From the NCBI GenBank assembly GCA_963921825.1, contig OY997588.1:59838803-59902802 (forward strand): a DNA stretch of 64,000 nucleotides. Direction: 5' to 3'. How positions within the stretch are numbered: position 1 is the first letter of the stretch; the number at the start of each line of letters is the position of its first letter. Position numbers and translations under genes: made by a program. A model generated the notes under the pieces. That model did no database searches. It was not told where the DNA came from and saw nothing but the letters and a program-made list of their open reading frames with translations. Shown in pieces: positions 1 to 10,277 of the stretch. This DNA is from Erodium maritimum (lineage: Eukaryota > Streptophyta > Magnoliopsida > Geraniales > Geraniaceae).

Positions 1-1872
1 TTCTGAATAAACTCGATATGATCAGGAAGAACGACGCACTTCCATGCCCTGGAAACATGAGATCATGGAGGGAATAGAACTCGTGCTGACCAGCAAGATT
101 CCATATCGAGATCTTCATGTCTTCATCTTCCAAAGTTCGTATCTTCATTCCAGCTGTTTTAACCACTTGTTCAACAGGGTTCACTAGAGTTTTGATTTGA
201 TCTAGGTAGGGAAGCTTCGAAGAAGAGAAGTTCTGCAAGATGGAGTTGCAGAGCGTGTTCTTACCTGCAAAGTGAGATTACAGCTGAATTCATTACCACA
301 ATTCCAAGGTTTGCTTCATTTTCATTAACTAAGTATTTGATTTCTACTTATGAAGTTGAGTTACATACCAGCATATTCTTGTCCGCATAAGAAGACTCTA
401 CAACTCGTAGGCACTGTTAGTGCCATATCCTTGAGCAGATCAAGTTCTGGCTCGCTCTTGCCATTCTGTCCCAGTTTCTGGTAAATTGCATCAGTCTTGC
501 CTGAATTGTGCAGTGGTGTTCTTGCAAGATCCATGTCTTCAATCCAAGGATTGACTTGTAACGTCTCCATTATCGTGTTGAGCAGGAACTCTCCTCGAAC
601 CCCTTTGCAACCTTGCAAAGATAAGCATCTCAAAGTAGCATTCTTCTCTAAGCTCTTGAAGATTTTGACAAAATCATCAGGTCTCAAACTCTCATCGTCG
701 TATATTCCCAGTGTGGTAATGCTTTGATTTGTTGTTAGCATCTGTAAGATAGCTGCCATCCCATGCCTTGCTATTTTTGTTTTCGCGCCTCCAAAGGTTA
801 AAGACTGGAGAGTTGTGTTTGCTTGGTTTTGCAGCGCTGTGAACCTGCTCAAAGGGGTGAGTAAATGCTCAACTCCGGTGGCGCTGAACCAGTTCCCGTC
901 AAGGTACAAGCTTCGTAGAGTCCTGTTCTTGAAGAGTCCTGCTGCAACATACACGACCCCCTTGTCTTTGAGGCAGGTTTTCGACAGATTGACCTCTTTG
1001 AGAGAGTGGTTCTGCTCCAACACCCATCTGAACTCCTTGGCCCACCTTGACTTGAGCCGGACTCCGGTCATGTCCAGTGATGTCACAGTTGAGTTCAAGC
1101 CCAGTGCACAAGCAACTCTGCAAGAACCTGAAAGATCAAGCCTGTAAATTCTCAGTGTGCTGCTCTCAGGTGCAAATTCAACCACCTTTGAGCTCTTGTC
1201 CCCGTTTTCTCCACTCCAGACATGGACCTCCATGGCCCGGTTCCTCGCCAACACTGCAGAGATCAATGGGGTTGCAGTGATGGAGCTTGAATCGAAGATC
1301 GTTAGCACCTTCAGTATCGAGTTCACTTCAATCATCTTGGAGAGCTCTTCTGCACCCGTTGTCCCGATAGAGTCTTCCCATATCTGCAGCTCTTCCAAGG
1401 TGTCATTCACCATGAGAGCTGAAGCAAGAAATGCTGCTCCCACTGACCCGATTCCTGATTCTGAGAACATCATCTCTTTAATCACTCCACTTCTCTTCAG
1501 AATCTCACTAACCTCGGATAAGCACTCTATGCTGAATCTGTTTCTCCGGAACATGACTTGCTTGATGTTTGAGTTGCTCTCGAGCAGCCCTCCAAGATTC
1601 AGCACCTGCTCCACATCCCATTCCACATGGTGGAACTCCACGTTTTGTAGGGCCAACCGGGTGTTTTTGGATGTTCCTAAAACTATGAGTATTTGGGAGA
1701 GAAAAAAGATATCATCATTGGAAATGTTTATGTTCATGGAGTTTTCGGTTTCTTGGTGACAGACTGAAATGGGCTGAGAAAGGTAGAAAGAGATGTTTTG
1801 CAGGCTGAGGCTTTCGGATTCTATAGCCTGGAGAAGCCATTGGAGATCTCTGATGGTCTGGTTTGATGCCAT
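1..1872 (-). CDS. TRN1: TORNADO1-like LRR/ROCO-like GTPase protein, N-terminal part (two exons, runs off left edge)
   Basis: Exon 1 is 369-1872 (ATG at 1872) and exon 2 is 1-264, joined across a 104-bp GT-AG intron; the gene continues beyond position 1. Exon 1 encodes about 500 residues. From about residue 130 to 460 it has ribonuclease-inhibitor-like leucine-rich repeats (for example LEELQIWEDS, VTSLDMTGV, LRSLYLDGNW, LRCLSLQGC). The exon junction falls inside a GTPase P-loop: GQEYAG ends exon 1 (residues 497-502) and KNTLCNS opens exon 2. Around residue 557 NLAGQHEFYSLH resembles the Roc switch region, with Asn where Asp is usual. In Arabidopsis, TRN1 is a large plant-specific LRR/ROCO-like protein acting with the tetraspanin TRN2 in cell patterning and leaf venation (known for the family). 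The C-terminal part lies outside the window, so integrity is unknown. It is the only convincing host gene here, and it points away from the transposon cluster. Confidence 0.85.
265..368 (-). other. Phase-1 intron of the TRN1-like gene
   Basis: On the minus strand the segment begins GTATGTAA directly after the codons for GQEYA plus one base, and ends CTTTGCAG. Removing it rebuilds a Gly codon followed by Lys-Asn-Thr-Leu, which completes a P-loop. Without splicing, the frame stops two codons into the intron. Confidence 0.85.
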
Positions 1873-2581
1873 TGGTGAAGGTAAAGAAAGAAAACAAGGC
1901 AGAGTCTTGAGGGAAGCTGATATGCTTTGCTATGGCATGAACAATGTAAGATTGTTTCCAAACTGCACCTTTCCTGGGATTATGACATTGACATGGCTGT
2001 CCATTTCACATGGAGCTTCTCCGACACTGGCCCTCCTTTTTCTTTGGCTTATTCTCGCCTTCTGTCTCAAGTTATTCCACTTCCCGGAAGGTATGTAACA
2101 CAAATATTGAGATTAGAATCTGAACACCATGCTTGTTGTATCAAGTCACTGTCATTTATAAGCTTGGCTAGCAATATGAACAGCTCAACATTGTTCAGAA
2201 ACGTTGGTCGTTACTTGATGTGTTACTGATCTAAGTATTTAAATTCATCAACATGGTTTGTGTTTTCTGTTTCTGACACAGGTTTTGACTATTGGACCCA
2301 TGATGTTTCTACATTTGTGACCTTCTGTGCTGTGAAACTTTTCCCAACTTCCCCCCTTCTTTTTCCTTCTTTTCCCATTGGAACGAGTGGGAATCCTATA
2401 AAGTACAAGAAAAGAGCCTGTTTAGAACAATTTTTCACCTTTATTTGAGGAGTCAGAGAAAAATCATCACATAAGTGGTAATAGTTTACTTTGAATTGGA
2501 TGAAAATGCGTTGTAAAGGCTACACCCTACTTTTTATTCAAACATGTAAAGAAATGACCTACACTCATGTAAGACTTGTGT

Positions 2582-2602
2582 ATGAGATGAGATGAGATGA
2601 GA
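2582..2602. repeat. ATGAG pentanucleotide microsatellite
   Basis: About four perfect copies of the five-base unit ATGAG in tandem. Confidence 0.8.
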
Positions 2603-3444
2603 TACCACTTCTAGAATACTATTTCCCCCCCTTTTTCTTTTTAACATAAGATATCATTATATTACAGTCCAAGAAAACCATAGTAGAAATTATAATTTTT
2701 GTCTTAGGGATTGAGAAAGACGACCATTGTATTAAAAAATTGCGGCGGTGTAGGACTTTGCTTTCCGTATTAGAGTTAGTTGATGTCGTCCGCTCTCGAA
2801 TGAGTAATGAGGGCTCTATAAAAACATAGTTGCAAGCTTTTGATGAGGTAGGGAGAGAACTGCCGATGTTTGGTAGGACTTTATATAACATATAAGGAGG
2901 AAGTATTTGCGAACTTCTCACTAACTCCTATGCTTCTCATTGGTCGGTGCGAGGGTGTTTTTTACTCCCCGACTTCCAGCTACATGTCCCATCGGATTCC
3001 AACGAACCCTCTGATTCCTCTTCCAAGAAGTCCCCTATTGACCCCTTCCCTAGCTTAGCTTGTGATGGATGGCCTTGGGCTTGAATGCACGTCCCCTATC
3101 CTACCAAAAGGGTGGGTTTGGGTCGGTTGTGAGAGGTCTCGAGGATCAGTAACGTCCCTATGATAGGATGCGTCCCCTCCCGAGACACCCCATCCTCGGT
3201 CTCTTGTTTGCTGGGATAAGTCCCCTTTTAGTTGGGCGGCCCGACCTGCTCCACCACTGCTTTCCCTTTGCCCTTGCGGTTTTATGGAATCTGCTAATTT
3301 TGTGGTCCAGGTCCATTTCCATTACCCGAGAGCTGATCTCCAAAGCCTTTTCCCGGGAAGCCATGGTGAAGATCTCCTCGCTCTCTTCGGCCTGACCTGA
3401 GACGCTCTTGGCTCCCCCAACGGGCGCCATTAAAAGAGGGGACT

Positions 3445-3464
3445 CCCCCCCCCCCCCCCCCCCC
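3445..3464. repeat. C20 homopolymer
   Basis: Twenty uninterrupted C residues. Minus-strand frames through it give Gly runs that are artefacts. The true length may differ because such tracts are prone to slippage and sequencing error. Confidence 0.9.
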
Positions 3465-3569
3465 GTGCTGGCTAGGCATCCACTAGTTGTGTGGCATACA
3501 CACGCATAGACGAAATAATGGTCCGACATAACTCATAAGATAGGTAAAGCTTAGACCATACCTTAGATT

Positions 3570-3974
3570 CTGAGATCCGGATCCATAGTTGTCGTTGTAA
3601 GGGGACCTGAGCGTCCAGGCATACCCGGATCCACATCTCATCACATCCTCGTCGTCATCGACCTCCTGGCAAATTCCAAGAGCCTTACCTATCCAGAAGC
3701 CCATTCATTGGTTACAAGCCCCTACCAACATATTGGTGATTCAGACTCAAACCGAGAAGTGAGTAAAGACGATATCTTGTGGCCACATTTAGGGACACAT
3801 GTCCCCCATCATGACCAAAGAGCGGCAAAACTCCTATGGGATAGAATTTGTGCCTTCTCTCTAGTCGTCCAGAAGAAAAACCTAGGCTCTTCCCTAACAC
3901 CTCCACTCCCTCCAGGATCACTACCGGGCATCTGCATCCCGAAGTACTTGCTTCTCCCATACTATATACTCCTT
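3570..3974. repeat. Tandem repeat unit 1 (about 405 bp)
   Basis: The first 145 bases (GATCCGGATCCATAG... to ...TTGGTTACAAG) recur at 3975-4131 with several substitutions and a small insertion. The remainder (ATTGGTGATTCAGAC to about 3974) recurs at 30573-30808, on the far side of the Cop1 element. This makes a tandem duplication whose second unit was split by Cop1. No coding content is recognised. Confidence 0.7.
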
Positions 3975-4146
3975 TTAGACCCGGAACCATAATTCTCGTT
4001 GTAGGGGGACCCGAGTGTCTAGGCATACCCGGATCCTCATGAAATCTCCCCATCTCATCACATCATCGTCGTCATCGACCTATTAGAAAATTCAAAGACC
4101 CCCACCTAGCCAAAGCCCACTCTTTGGTTACAAGAATGGATTTAAG
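3975..4146. repeat. Tandem repeat unit 2, left part, cut by Cop1
   Basis: Matches the start of unit 1 (CATACCCGGATCC, TCGTCGTCATCGACC, TTGGTTACAAG in the same order). It ends within about 15 bases of the Cop1 3' LTR. The continuation of the unit is found at 30554 onward. Confidence 0.65.
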
Positions 4147-5433
4147 TCAATGAAAACCAAGAGACGATTAAAACCATGAAACAACTAACAAAGAATGGAT
4201 TCACAAGAGAAAAATTCAGCATTATTTCTTACCAAAACAAGGACACCGGGTAACGAATGATTGGGCTTGAGTCTCTAAGACACCTACGTATCCACATGGG
4301 ATCAAAGAACACAAAATGGAGATGAAAGCTTGCCTTGGCCGAAATTGGGGAGGGGGGGGGGGAGAGAAAACTGTGTTTCCTATTCTTGTCTTGTGTTTGT
4401 TATATTGAAAAAAGATGACTTAAACATAACAAACCCCATACTTGTCAAACTAAAAGCATGGGACAAGTATGGTGACAAGTAAGGTGTAAATAGGACAAAG
4501 TATGGCTAGACAAGATGGGGTTAGGTGGTGAATCACCAACATCTTAATCCTTGTCTTGCTTATTTAGTACTAATTAATCACGACTTGATTAATTAGTTCC
4601 ATGGGCTTTGGTTGCATGGGCCTTTCATGGGCCTCTTGGAACATGGCCCGTGGCCATTTCCAACGAGGTCCCGTGATTCGCTCATCACCTCCAAGCCTTC
4701 CATACCGGAAATGTCCATCATTATCCGACGCGATTAATCCCAAGGCTCCAAGCCTTGTCTCGATCCGTAAAGTCCTATTCACTTATGGGCACATGACCTA
4801 AAACCCAGTTTTGGTCATGTCCCGAGACAAATCCCTTTTGGCCATTCTCCATAAATGTGTTACTAAGTTTCACCCTCCGGTGTGACCCTTAGGTTTATGC
4901 ATGTGAATAGGTCAACGTAAAATCTCATTTTACTTGATCTTATATAAGTGGCAACTAACGAGACTTTAGTATTGTCTGACACTACATAACGAATAGACCC
5001 TGTCGATTCTAACCTTTCTATCGTCTATGTCACTATCCTTTTATCTCCGATATCCTGATTGAGATAAGGCATAGAGCCGCCATCCTTATTATTCTCAATC
5101 ATTGTTCCTTGATATGTGAGATGATTGAATATATGATACCTAGTATCATGTGCATGGCCATGCTATTCTTTAAGTCACTCTCGATCAATCGGCCGAGAAT
5201 CGATATCTTTCCCATACCTTTGTATGAGGGATAAATCCCTAAGCCGTCTTTCGTGTCACTCATGTAGTCCGTCCCCAAGCCAATCCTGGCCATTATGGAA
5301 GCCCTGTTACGGACAACGTTAGGCTCAGGTCAAACTCAGTTGTTGACTACATAGCGATCACAAAGACTCATTGTCTAAGGATACATGACAAGCTACGACA
5401 CTGAATATGTTCATGACTTAATCTATGACACAT
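4147..5433 (-). repeat. Cop1 3' LTR, left segment
   Basis: Reverse complement of the family LTR. It aligns with 28937 onward of the Cop1 5' LTR but lacks the outermost 52 or so bases, so there is no terminal dinucleotide or TSD at its left end. It is broken at 5433 by Gyp1. It contains an 11-base G run (4352-4362). Confidence 0.85.
5429..5433. repeat. Gyp1 target-site duplication, left (CACAT)
   Basis: CACAT directly precedes TGTAATAACC and is repeated at 15798-15802 directly after the second LTR. Both flanks belong to the Cop1 LTR. Confidence 0.95.
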
Positions 5434-7105
5434 TGTAATAACCACTTCTGGTCAACGTCAGTCAAACCTGCGAAAAACAGGAAAATTTAAAAATTTTAAG
5501 ACAGACACTTAACTTAACTTAAATTGACCCCGAGGGTCATGCCGGACTTAAGTTGACCCCGTTATCGACTAAAATGAGTTACGGGGGACTCAGGGCAACT
5601 TCCTGGTCATTTTGGGAAAGATTGATTTTTCGCTGGAAAGGTCACCCGAGCGACGTTTTGGTCCATTCGAGGACCGTTTTGGACCCGAAAAGCTTAGCCG
5701 TCGTCGTAGCGGTCTTAGTTGGGCCGTTTCCTTGAAGCCCGTCCAGTTTAATTTTTTTTTGGGAAAAGTGCCCGTTCGAGGCCCGAAACGTCCGTTTTTC
5801 GCGAATCTGATTGGAAAATATCAACTAGATATTTTCCAAAAGGTATGGGACCCACCTTGACACTTGTCAAGTATATGGTGGTGTATTTTTTTGGAGGGAA
5901 AATGTGTGGTTAGAGAGGGTTGGCCGAGTATGGGGTATTAAGAGGAGAGAGTGGCGGCTTGGAAGCACACATGGGGAAAGATGAAGAATGGGTATTCTTC
6001 TTCAAGATGGTGTGTTGGAAAGTTCAAGACTTGGCTGTGAGAAATCATCAAGAGCTTGGTGTTCTAGGTTCTGCTTCTTGTGTATCTACAATCTCTTGTT
6101 GGTGTAGTTCTTTGGCTGCGTTTGTGTGGTGTGGTAGCTGCAAAATCAAAGTACAAGAGGAAGGAAGAGATTATGGGGTGATGGTGGAAGTCGATTCTTG
6201 TGTAGGTGCGGTGATACAAGGGAAAGATCTATACTTGGCTGATTTGACTTCTCTTGTGTCGGCGCCACGTGAGTAAAAAAAATCACTTTCTTAATCCTCT
6301 TCTTATGATGGTGGTATGGTGGCTAAGAGGTATCAAGAACTCCATGATTGATTGCTGCAAATACAAGGGACAAATCATCACCGTATGTTTGCTTGGCCAC
6401 AGTATATCAAGATAAGAACATAGTGTTCTTGTGATGGCACAACTTGTCCTCTTGAGTGGTTTTGAGCCACGGATCAAGGAAAGGAATTGTGCACCTTGTG
6501 CGTGGCAGATGAAGCAAGCAAATAGAACCAAGTAACTAAGGTAATTTCTTTAATTATCGGTATCAAAAGATTGTGCCTTTTCTTTTGTAGATTACCTATA
6601 TGTGTTGAGAAATAGAGAATTGGGGTTTTTGTAATTCGTGAGATTACGGAAATTATGGTTAGAAACTCTAAAATTCGAAGTTGGTTTACGTATTAAAAAG
6701 TGCGTTGTTCGTCACTTTAGGGTTCGCCATCGATCGCGGAAGGGAGGAGCTTTAGACGGTTCGTCGCGAGCGCTTCTGGAGCTACGTTGGTTTTGGAGTG
6801 GATAGCGATTGAGGTAGGGAAAAGTAGCCGGATCTCGGCCCTGATTAGGGAAAGTTAATAGTAGAATTGCATGTGACACCGGGGTGTCGTGGGTTGAGTA
6901 GATTTATTTAATTATTAGAAAAGCATGATACGGGATTGTAGCGTTCAAGAGAAAAGCATGTGACACTTAGTAGTGTCGTAGGAACAGAGAACTTAGCGAT
7001 AATTGAATTACTGGAGGCATATGACCATGCCCGGAGGTTGTTTGTGAAACTAGTGATTTTAGGACCGTTGGAGGCATCGAGCATGCCGGAGGTTGTCGTG
7101 CGTTT

Positions 7106-7253
7106 TATTTAATTGTTGAGTTTGGGTGGCCTTGAGAGCCTGTATTTAATTGTTGAGTTTGGGTGGCCTTGAGAGCCCGTATTTAATTGTTGAGTTTGGG
7201 TGGCCTTGAGAGCCCGTATTTAATTGTTGAGTCGGGGTGGCCATGAGAGCCGT
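7106..7253 (+). repeat. 37-bp tandem repeat in Gyp1 5' LTR (about 4 units)
   Basis: Units begin TATTTAATTGTTGAG and contain GGGTGGCC(T/A)TGAGAGCC. A fifth, degenerate copy follows. The same array is at 14638-14785 in the 3' LTR. Confidence 0.9.
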
Positions 7254-7397
7254 GTATTTAATTTGGTGTCTTGAGTGGCAGTGAGTGCCCGTGGGGTTGT
7301 TGAACCCGAGTCTTGACTGTTGAGGTGTCTTGAGTGGCCTTGAGTGCCTGTGTGATTGAACTTGCCTGTGATTGTGATTGTGGTTACCTGGGGTGGT

Positions 7398-7685
7398 GAG
7401 TTCTAAAGGTCGACAGCCTGATCCGACTTAGTGTCGATGAATTGCGAGTTCTAAAGGTCGACAGCCTGATCCGACTTAGTGTCGATGAATTGCGAGTTTT
7501 AAAGGTCGACAGCCTGATCCGACTTAGTGTCGATGAATTGCGAGTTCTAAAGGTCGACAGCCTGATCCGACTTAGTGTCGATGAATTGCGAGTTTTAAAG
7601 GTCGACAGCCTGATCCGACTTAGTGTCGAGGAATTGCGAGTTTGAAAGGTCGACAGCCTGATCCGACTTCGTGTCGAGGAATTGC
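7398..7685 (+). repeat. 48-bp tandem repeat in Gyp1 5' LTR (6 units)
   Basis: Six consecutive 48-bp units begin GAGTT(C/T)TAAAGGTCGACAGC and end GAATTGC, with only a few substitutions. As 48 is a multiple of three, they form a spurious 16-residue repetitive open frame. The duplicate array is at 14930-15217. There are no spacers, so this is not a CRISPR. Confidence 0.95.
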
Positions 7686-8268
7686 GATAGGTCGAACCCT
7701 GACCTGATTGAGATTGGTTACTGAGCAGCTGGTGTGCGATCCTTTGTGATCTTGTTTGGTGTTGTGTCGTTTCGTTCGAGTCCTTGAGGAGGTCGTCGAT
7801 AGTTGTATTGGGTCTACACTGTTTTTATCGAGTGTCGAGTCTGTTGAGGAAGGTGACGGGTTGTGGGTCAGTTGGGTACTTGAGTTGGGGACTGTAGTCC
7901 CGGTGTTGGGTTTGGTTTTAGTGTTACTGGCTTTTTCTGCTAATTATGCCATAGTCAGTCTGTTATCCGTGGAGGTGAGCGAACGCTCACCCCTAGCTGC
8001 TTTTCCTACAGGTACTGATCACCGGACGGACTAGGTTAGCTCTTGAAGTTCATGGAGCTTGGAGCGGAGTCTGGTCTTTACTTTTGTTGAGTCTAGTGAC
8101 GGATGTTGTACCTTGTCCACTTGTTGGGACGTTTTTGTATTGTAAATGCTATTATTTTGAGAAGTAAATGGAAATGTCAAAGCTTTTATTGAAAACAGGT
8201 TTCAAGTGTTCATGTTTTTAAAAGTTCGCGTCCCGAGTTCGGTTCGCTGAAATCGGGGCGTGACAGCT

Positions 8269-8281
8269 TGGTATCAGAGCT
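8269..8281 (+). other. Gyp1 primer binding site (tRNA-iMet type)
   Basis: TGGTATCAGAGCT starts three bases after the 5' LTR. It is complementary to the 3' end of plant initiator tRNA-Met, the usual primer for plant LTR retrotransposons. Confidence 0.93.
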
Positions 8282-8928
8282 CAAGGTTTCAAACCTCGGA
8301 CTGTCCGTCACTTAGGGGGGGAGAGTCGAGTCGGTGTAGACCCGTCATGTCTTGAGCCTTGTTTGTGTTTGTGCGTATGTTACAGTATTTTGTTGCTGGC
8401 ATACTGATTGTGTGTGATTGCATGAACTGTTTTTAACTGTCGCGGGTCGACTCAGGAGCGCTCCTGTAGTCGAACGTGACGGTGTTGATGTCAAGTCGGT
8501 ACAACGTGGTTCGGGGACGCCTGAACCGGGTTGTAACTACGTGATGTCAAGGAACGAAGTTTTAGAATGAAAGGGTGAAGGTTTTAAAATTGTTGGCCCT
8601 GTTGGCATGTCTTGAACTTGATTGGCCCTATGGGCGTAAGTTTGATTTTGGTTGGCCCGGTGGGCAAGGTTCGATTTTGATTGGCCCGGTGAACGGGGGT
8701 CGTCGTGTTGTGCGGGTTGGTTTGCCGCCGCTTGTTTGGTGCACGTCGGTGCGGTCTCGTTTACTAATGCTAGTATATAAAGTACGTTTAACTTGAGCGG
8801 TGTAGCGCTTTAGTGATAAGCACGTTAGTGTAAGCCTAAGCGGGTGGACGTTAGTGCTTTTGTACTGTCGTTTTTATTTAAGTTCGCAAACTGAACGTTT
8901 GCGTGTATCCGTGCAGAGGATATTGTTT
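8282..8928 (+). other. Gyp1 untranslated leader
   Basis: About 650 bp between primer site and gag ATG, with no coding sequence. Contains a long near-perfect palindrome (8447-8473), several degenerate GGCCCGGTGGGC-like repeats (8590-8700) and a TATATAAAG at 8774-8782. Confidence 0.7.
8447..8473 (+). other. Leader palindrome of Gyp1 (candidate RNA dimerization hairpin)
   Basis: Arms TCGACTCAGGAGC and GCTCCTG(T)AGTCGA pair perfectly apart from one bulged T. The related Gyp2 has the palindrome at the same place (20263-20291) with GGGC/GCCC replacing GAGC/GCTC, a compensatory pair. The role in dimerization or packaging is inferred. Confidence 0.6.
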
Positions 8929-10277
8929 ATGGCTCGCGGTAAGCGGGGACGACCATCAGGAACACGGGGCCAGGCACCCACGCGAGGCCGGCGGGGACGG
9001 TCAGCAGGGGCACCAGGGAGGGTGCCGACCGTCGAGCCCGCCGACTATGCGGAGGCACAGGGTACTCCTGTCGGAGAAGACAGGAGGAGTGATGCGGGGC
9101 CGTCTGCAGGCACCCCCAGTGTTCCGCCAGTCGCGGACCCTCCAGTGATGACTGCCCTGGATGAGCTTACCAGGACCGTTCAGAGTTTGGTGGCGATCAT
9201 CGCCAGCCGAGAGTCGGCTTCGCCAGCACCAGAGGCAGCCGCAGTCCCGCTGAGGGCCGCGCAGACAGAGGATCTTACCTCCCGAGCGCTACTAGATTTC
9301 CTGAAGCTCGGGATACCTGTTTTTGTCGGGGAGCCGAATCCCGACCTGGCCGAGCGATGGATAGAGCAGGTCACACGAGACTTGGACACATCGGGTGTCG
9401 AGGATGGCCGTCGGAGAGTGTCCTTCGCGGCCCATCAGCTGAGAGACAGCGCCTACCACTGGTGGGGGCGGGTGAAGGACACGGTCAGATACGACTACAG
9501 CGTATTCCAGGAGGTATTCATGGCACAGTAATTCCCCGAGTCGGCTCGGCTGGAGCGACATCGGCAGTTCTTAGACCTGGAGCAAGGGGGGATGACGGTA
9601 GGAGAGTACGAGGCCAGGTTCACAGCCTTGGCCAGATTCGCGCCTGAGATGGTGACAAGCGAGACGAACCGTTGCCTGCGGTTCCAGGACGGACTGAGGC
9701 TGGGCATCCGGAACCAGGTTCTCGCCTTGAGGATACGGAAGTATACCGACCTCGTGGACACCGCAGCTACAGTAGAGCAGGGCGCCAGGGATGCAGTCAG
9801 GAGCCGTGAGGTCCGACCTCGGCCGATCAGTTGGGCAGGGCCGTCAGACTCACGAGACTCGCGGAGGCAGAGGACCGCGGGATCCTTCCGACCACCGCCT
9901 CATCAGAGTGGATCGAGACAGCAGGGGTCAGTGGCATCAGTGGGGCCAGTCGCCTCAGAGAGGAGGCCGTCATGCTATCACTGCGGGCAGCCAGACCACT
10001 TACAGCGAGACTGTCCGACGAGGGGAGGAACCGCGGCAGTACCAGCTACTAGCCGGACAGGCCAGGGCTCGGGGTCAAGGGCTGACAAGATCAGCTGTTA
10101 CCGATGCGGCCGGGCCGGTCACACTATGGCATGGTGCCGAGAGCAGTTGGGGGAGACATTAGTGCAGCGTCGCAGCAGTCGCGGACAGTACAGTCGCCCA
10201 GAGGTCGCCCTCGACAGGGTCAGCAGCCGAGATCATCACGGCCGTCTACGAGCACACCAATTCCGAGACAGCAGTAG
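8929..10277 (+). pseudogene. Gyp1 gag, broken
   Basis: Starts at ATG 8929 with a basic N-terminus (MARGKRGRPSG). A capsid-like region with HWWGRVKDTV is followed by an in-frame TAA at 9529-9531. The same frame continues (FPESARLERHRQ) into two zinc knuckles: CYHCGQPDHLQRDC and CYRCGRAGHTMAWC. A frameshift near 10157 moves the reading into the pol frame, where a second stop, TAG, lies at 10275-10277. In this lineage gag and pol are normally one open frame (family knowledge). Gag packages the element's RNA into cytoplasmic particles. With two stops and a frameshift this copy cannot make a full Gag. The near-identical LTRs suggest the defects pre-date the insertion. Confidence 0.88.

Larger units (their letters stand above)
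1873..3569. other. Intergenic region with the presumed TRN1-like promoter
   Basis: No open frame here looks like a protein. The TRN1-like gene starts at 1872 on the minus strand, so its promoter and 5' UTR should lie here. A minus-strand TATAAATG at about 2153-2160 is about 280 bp upstream of the ATG and is a weak TATA candidate. From about 2700 to 3400 the sequence is GC-richer and may be an old, unrecognised repeat. I see no terminal repeats or transposase motifs in it. Confidence 0.4.
5434..8265 (+). repeat. Gyp1 5' LTR
   Basis: Starts TGTAATAACC, ends GGGGCGTGACA, 2,832 bp. Contains a 4 x 37-bp and a 6 x 48-bp tandem array. The 118-codon open frame at 5920-6276 has no recognisable domain, and I treat it as chance. 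Confidence 0.95.

Noticed and set aside
1157..1759. 200-codon plus-strand frame opposite the TRN1-like exon
   Set aside because: It is the antisense shadow of a well-supported LRR coding exon.
3158..3529. 123-codon minus-strand frame near the left intergenic region
   Set aside because: It reads through the C20 homopolymer as a Gly run and has no recognisable motif.
7398..7685. Regular 48-bp repeats as a CRISPR array or a repetitive protein gene
   Set aside because: Units abut with no spacers, lie inside an LTR, and are duplicated exactly in the other LTR. The 16-residue repeat is a consequence of 48 being divisible by three.
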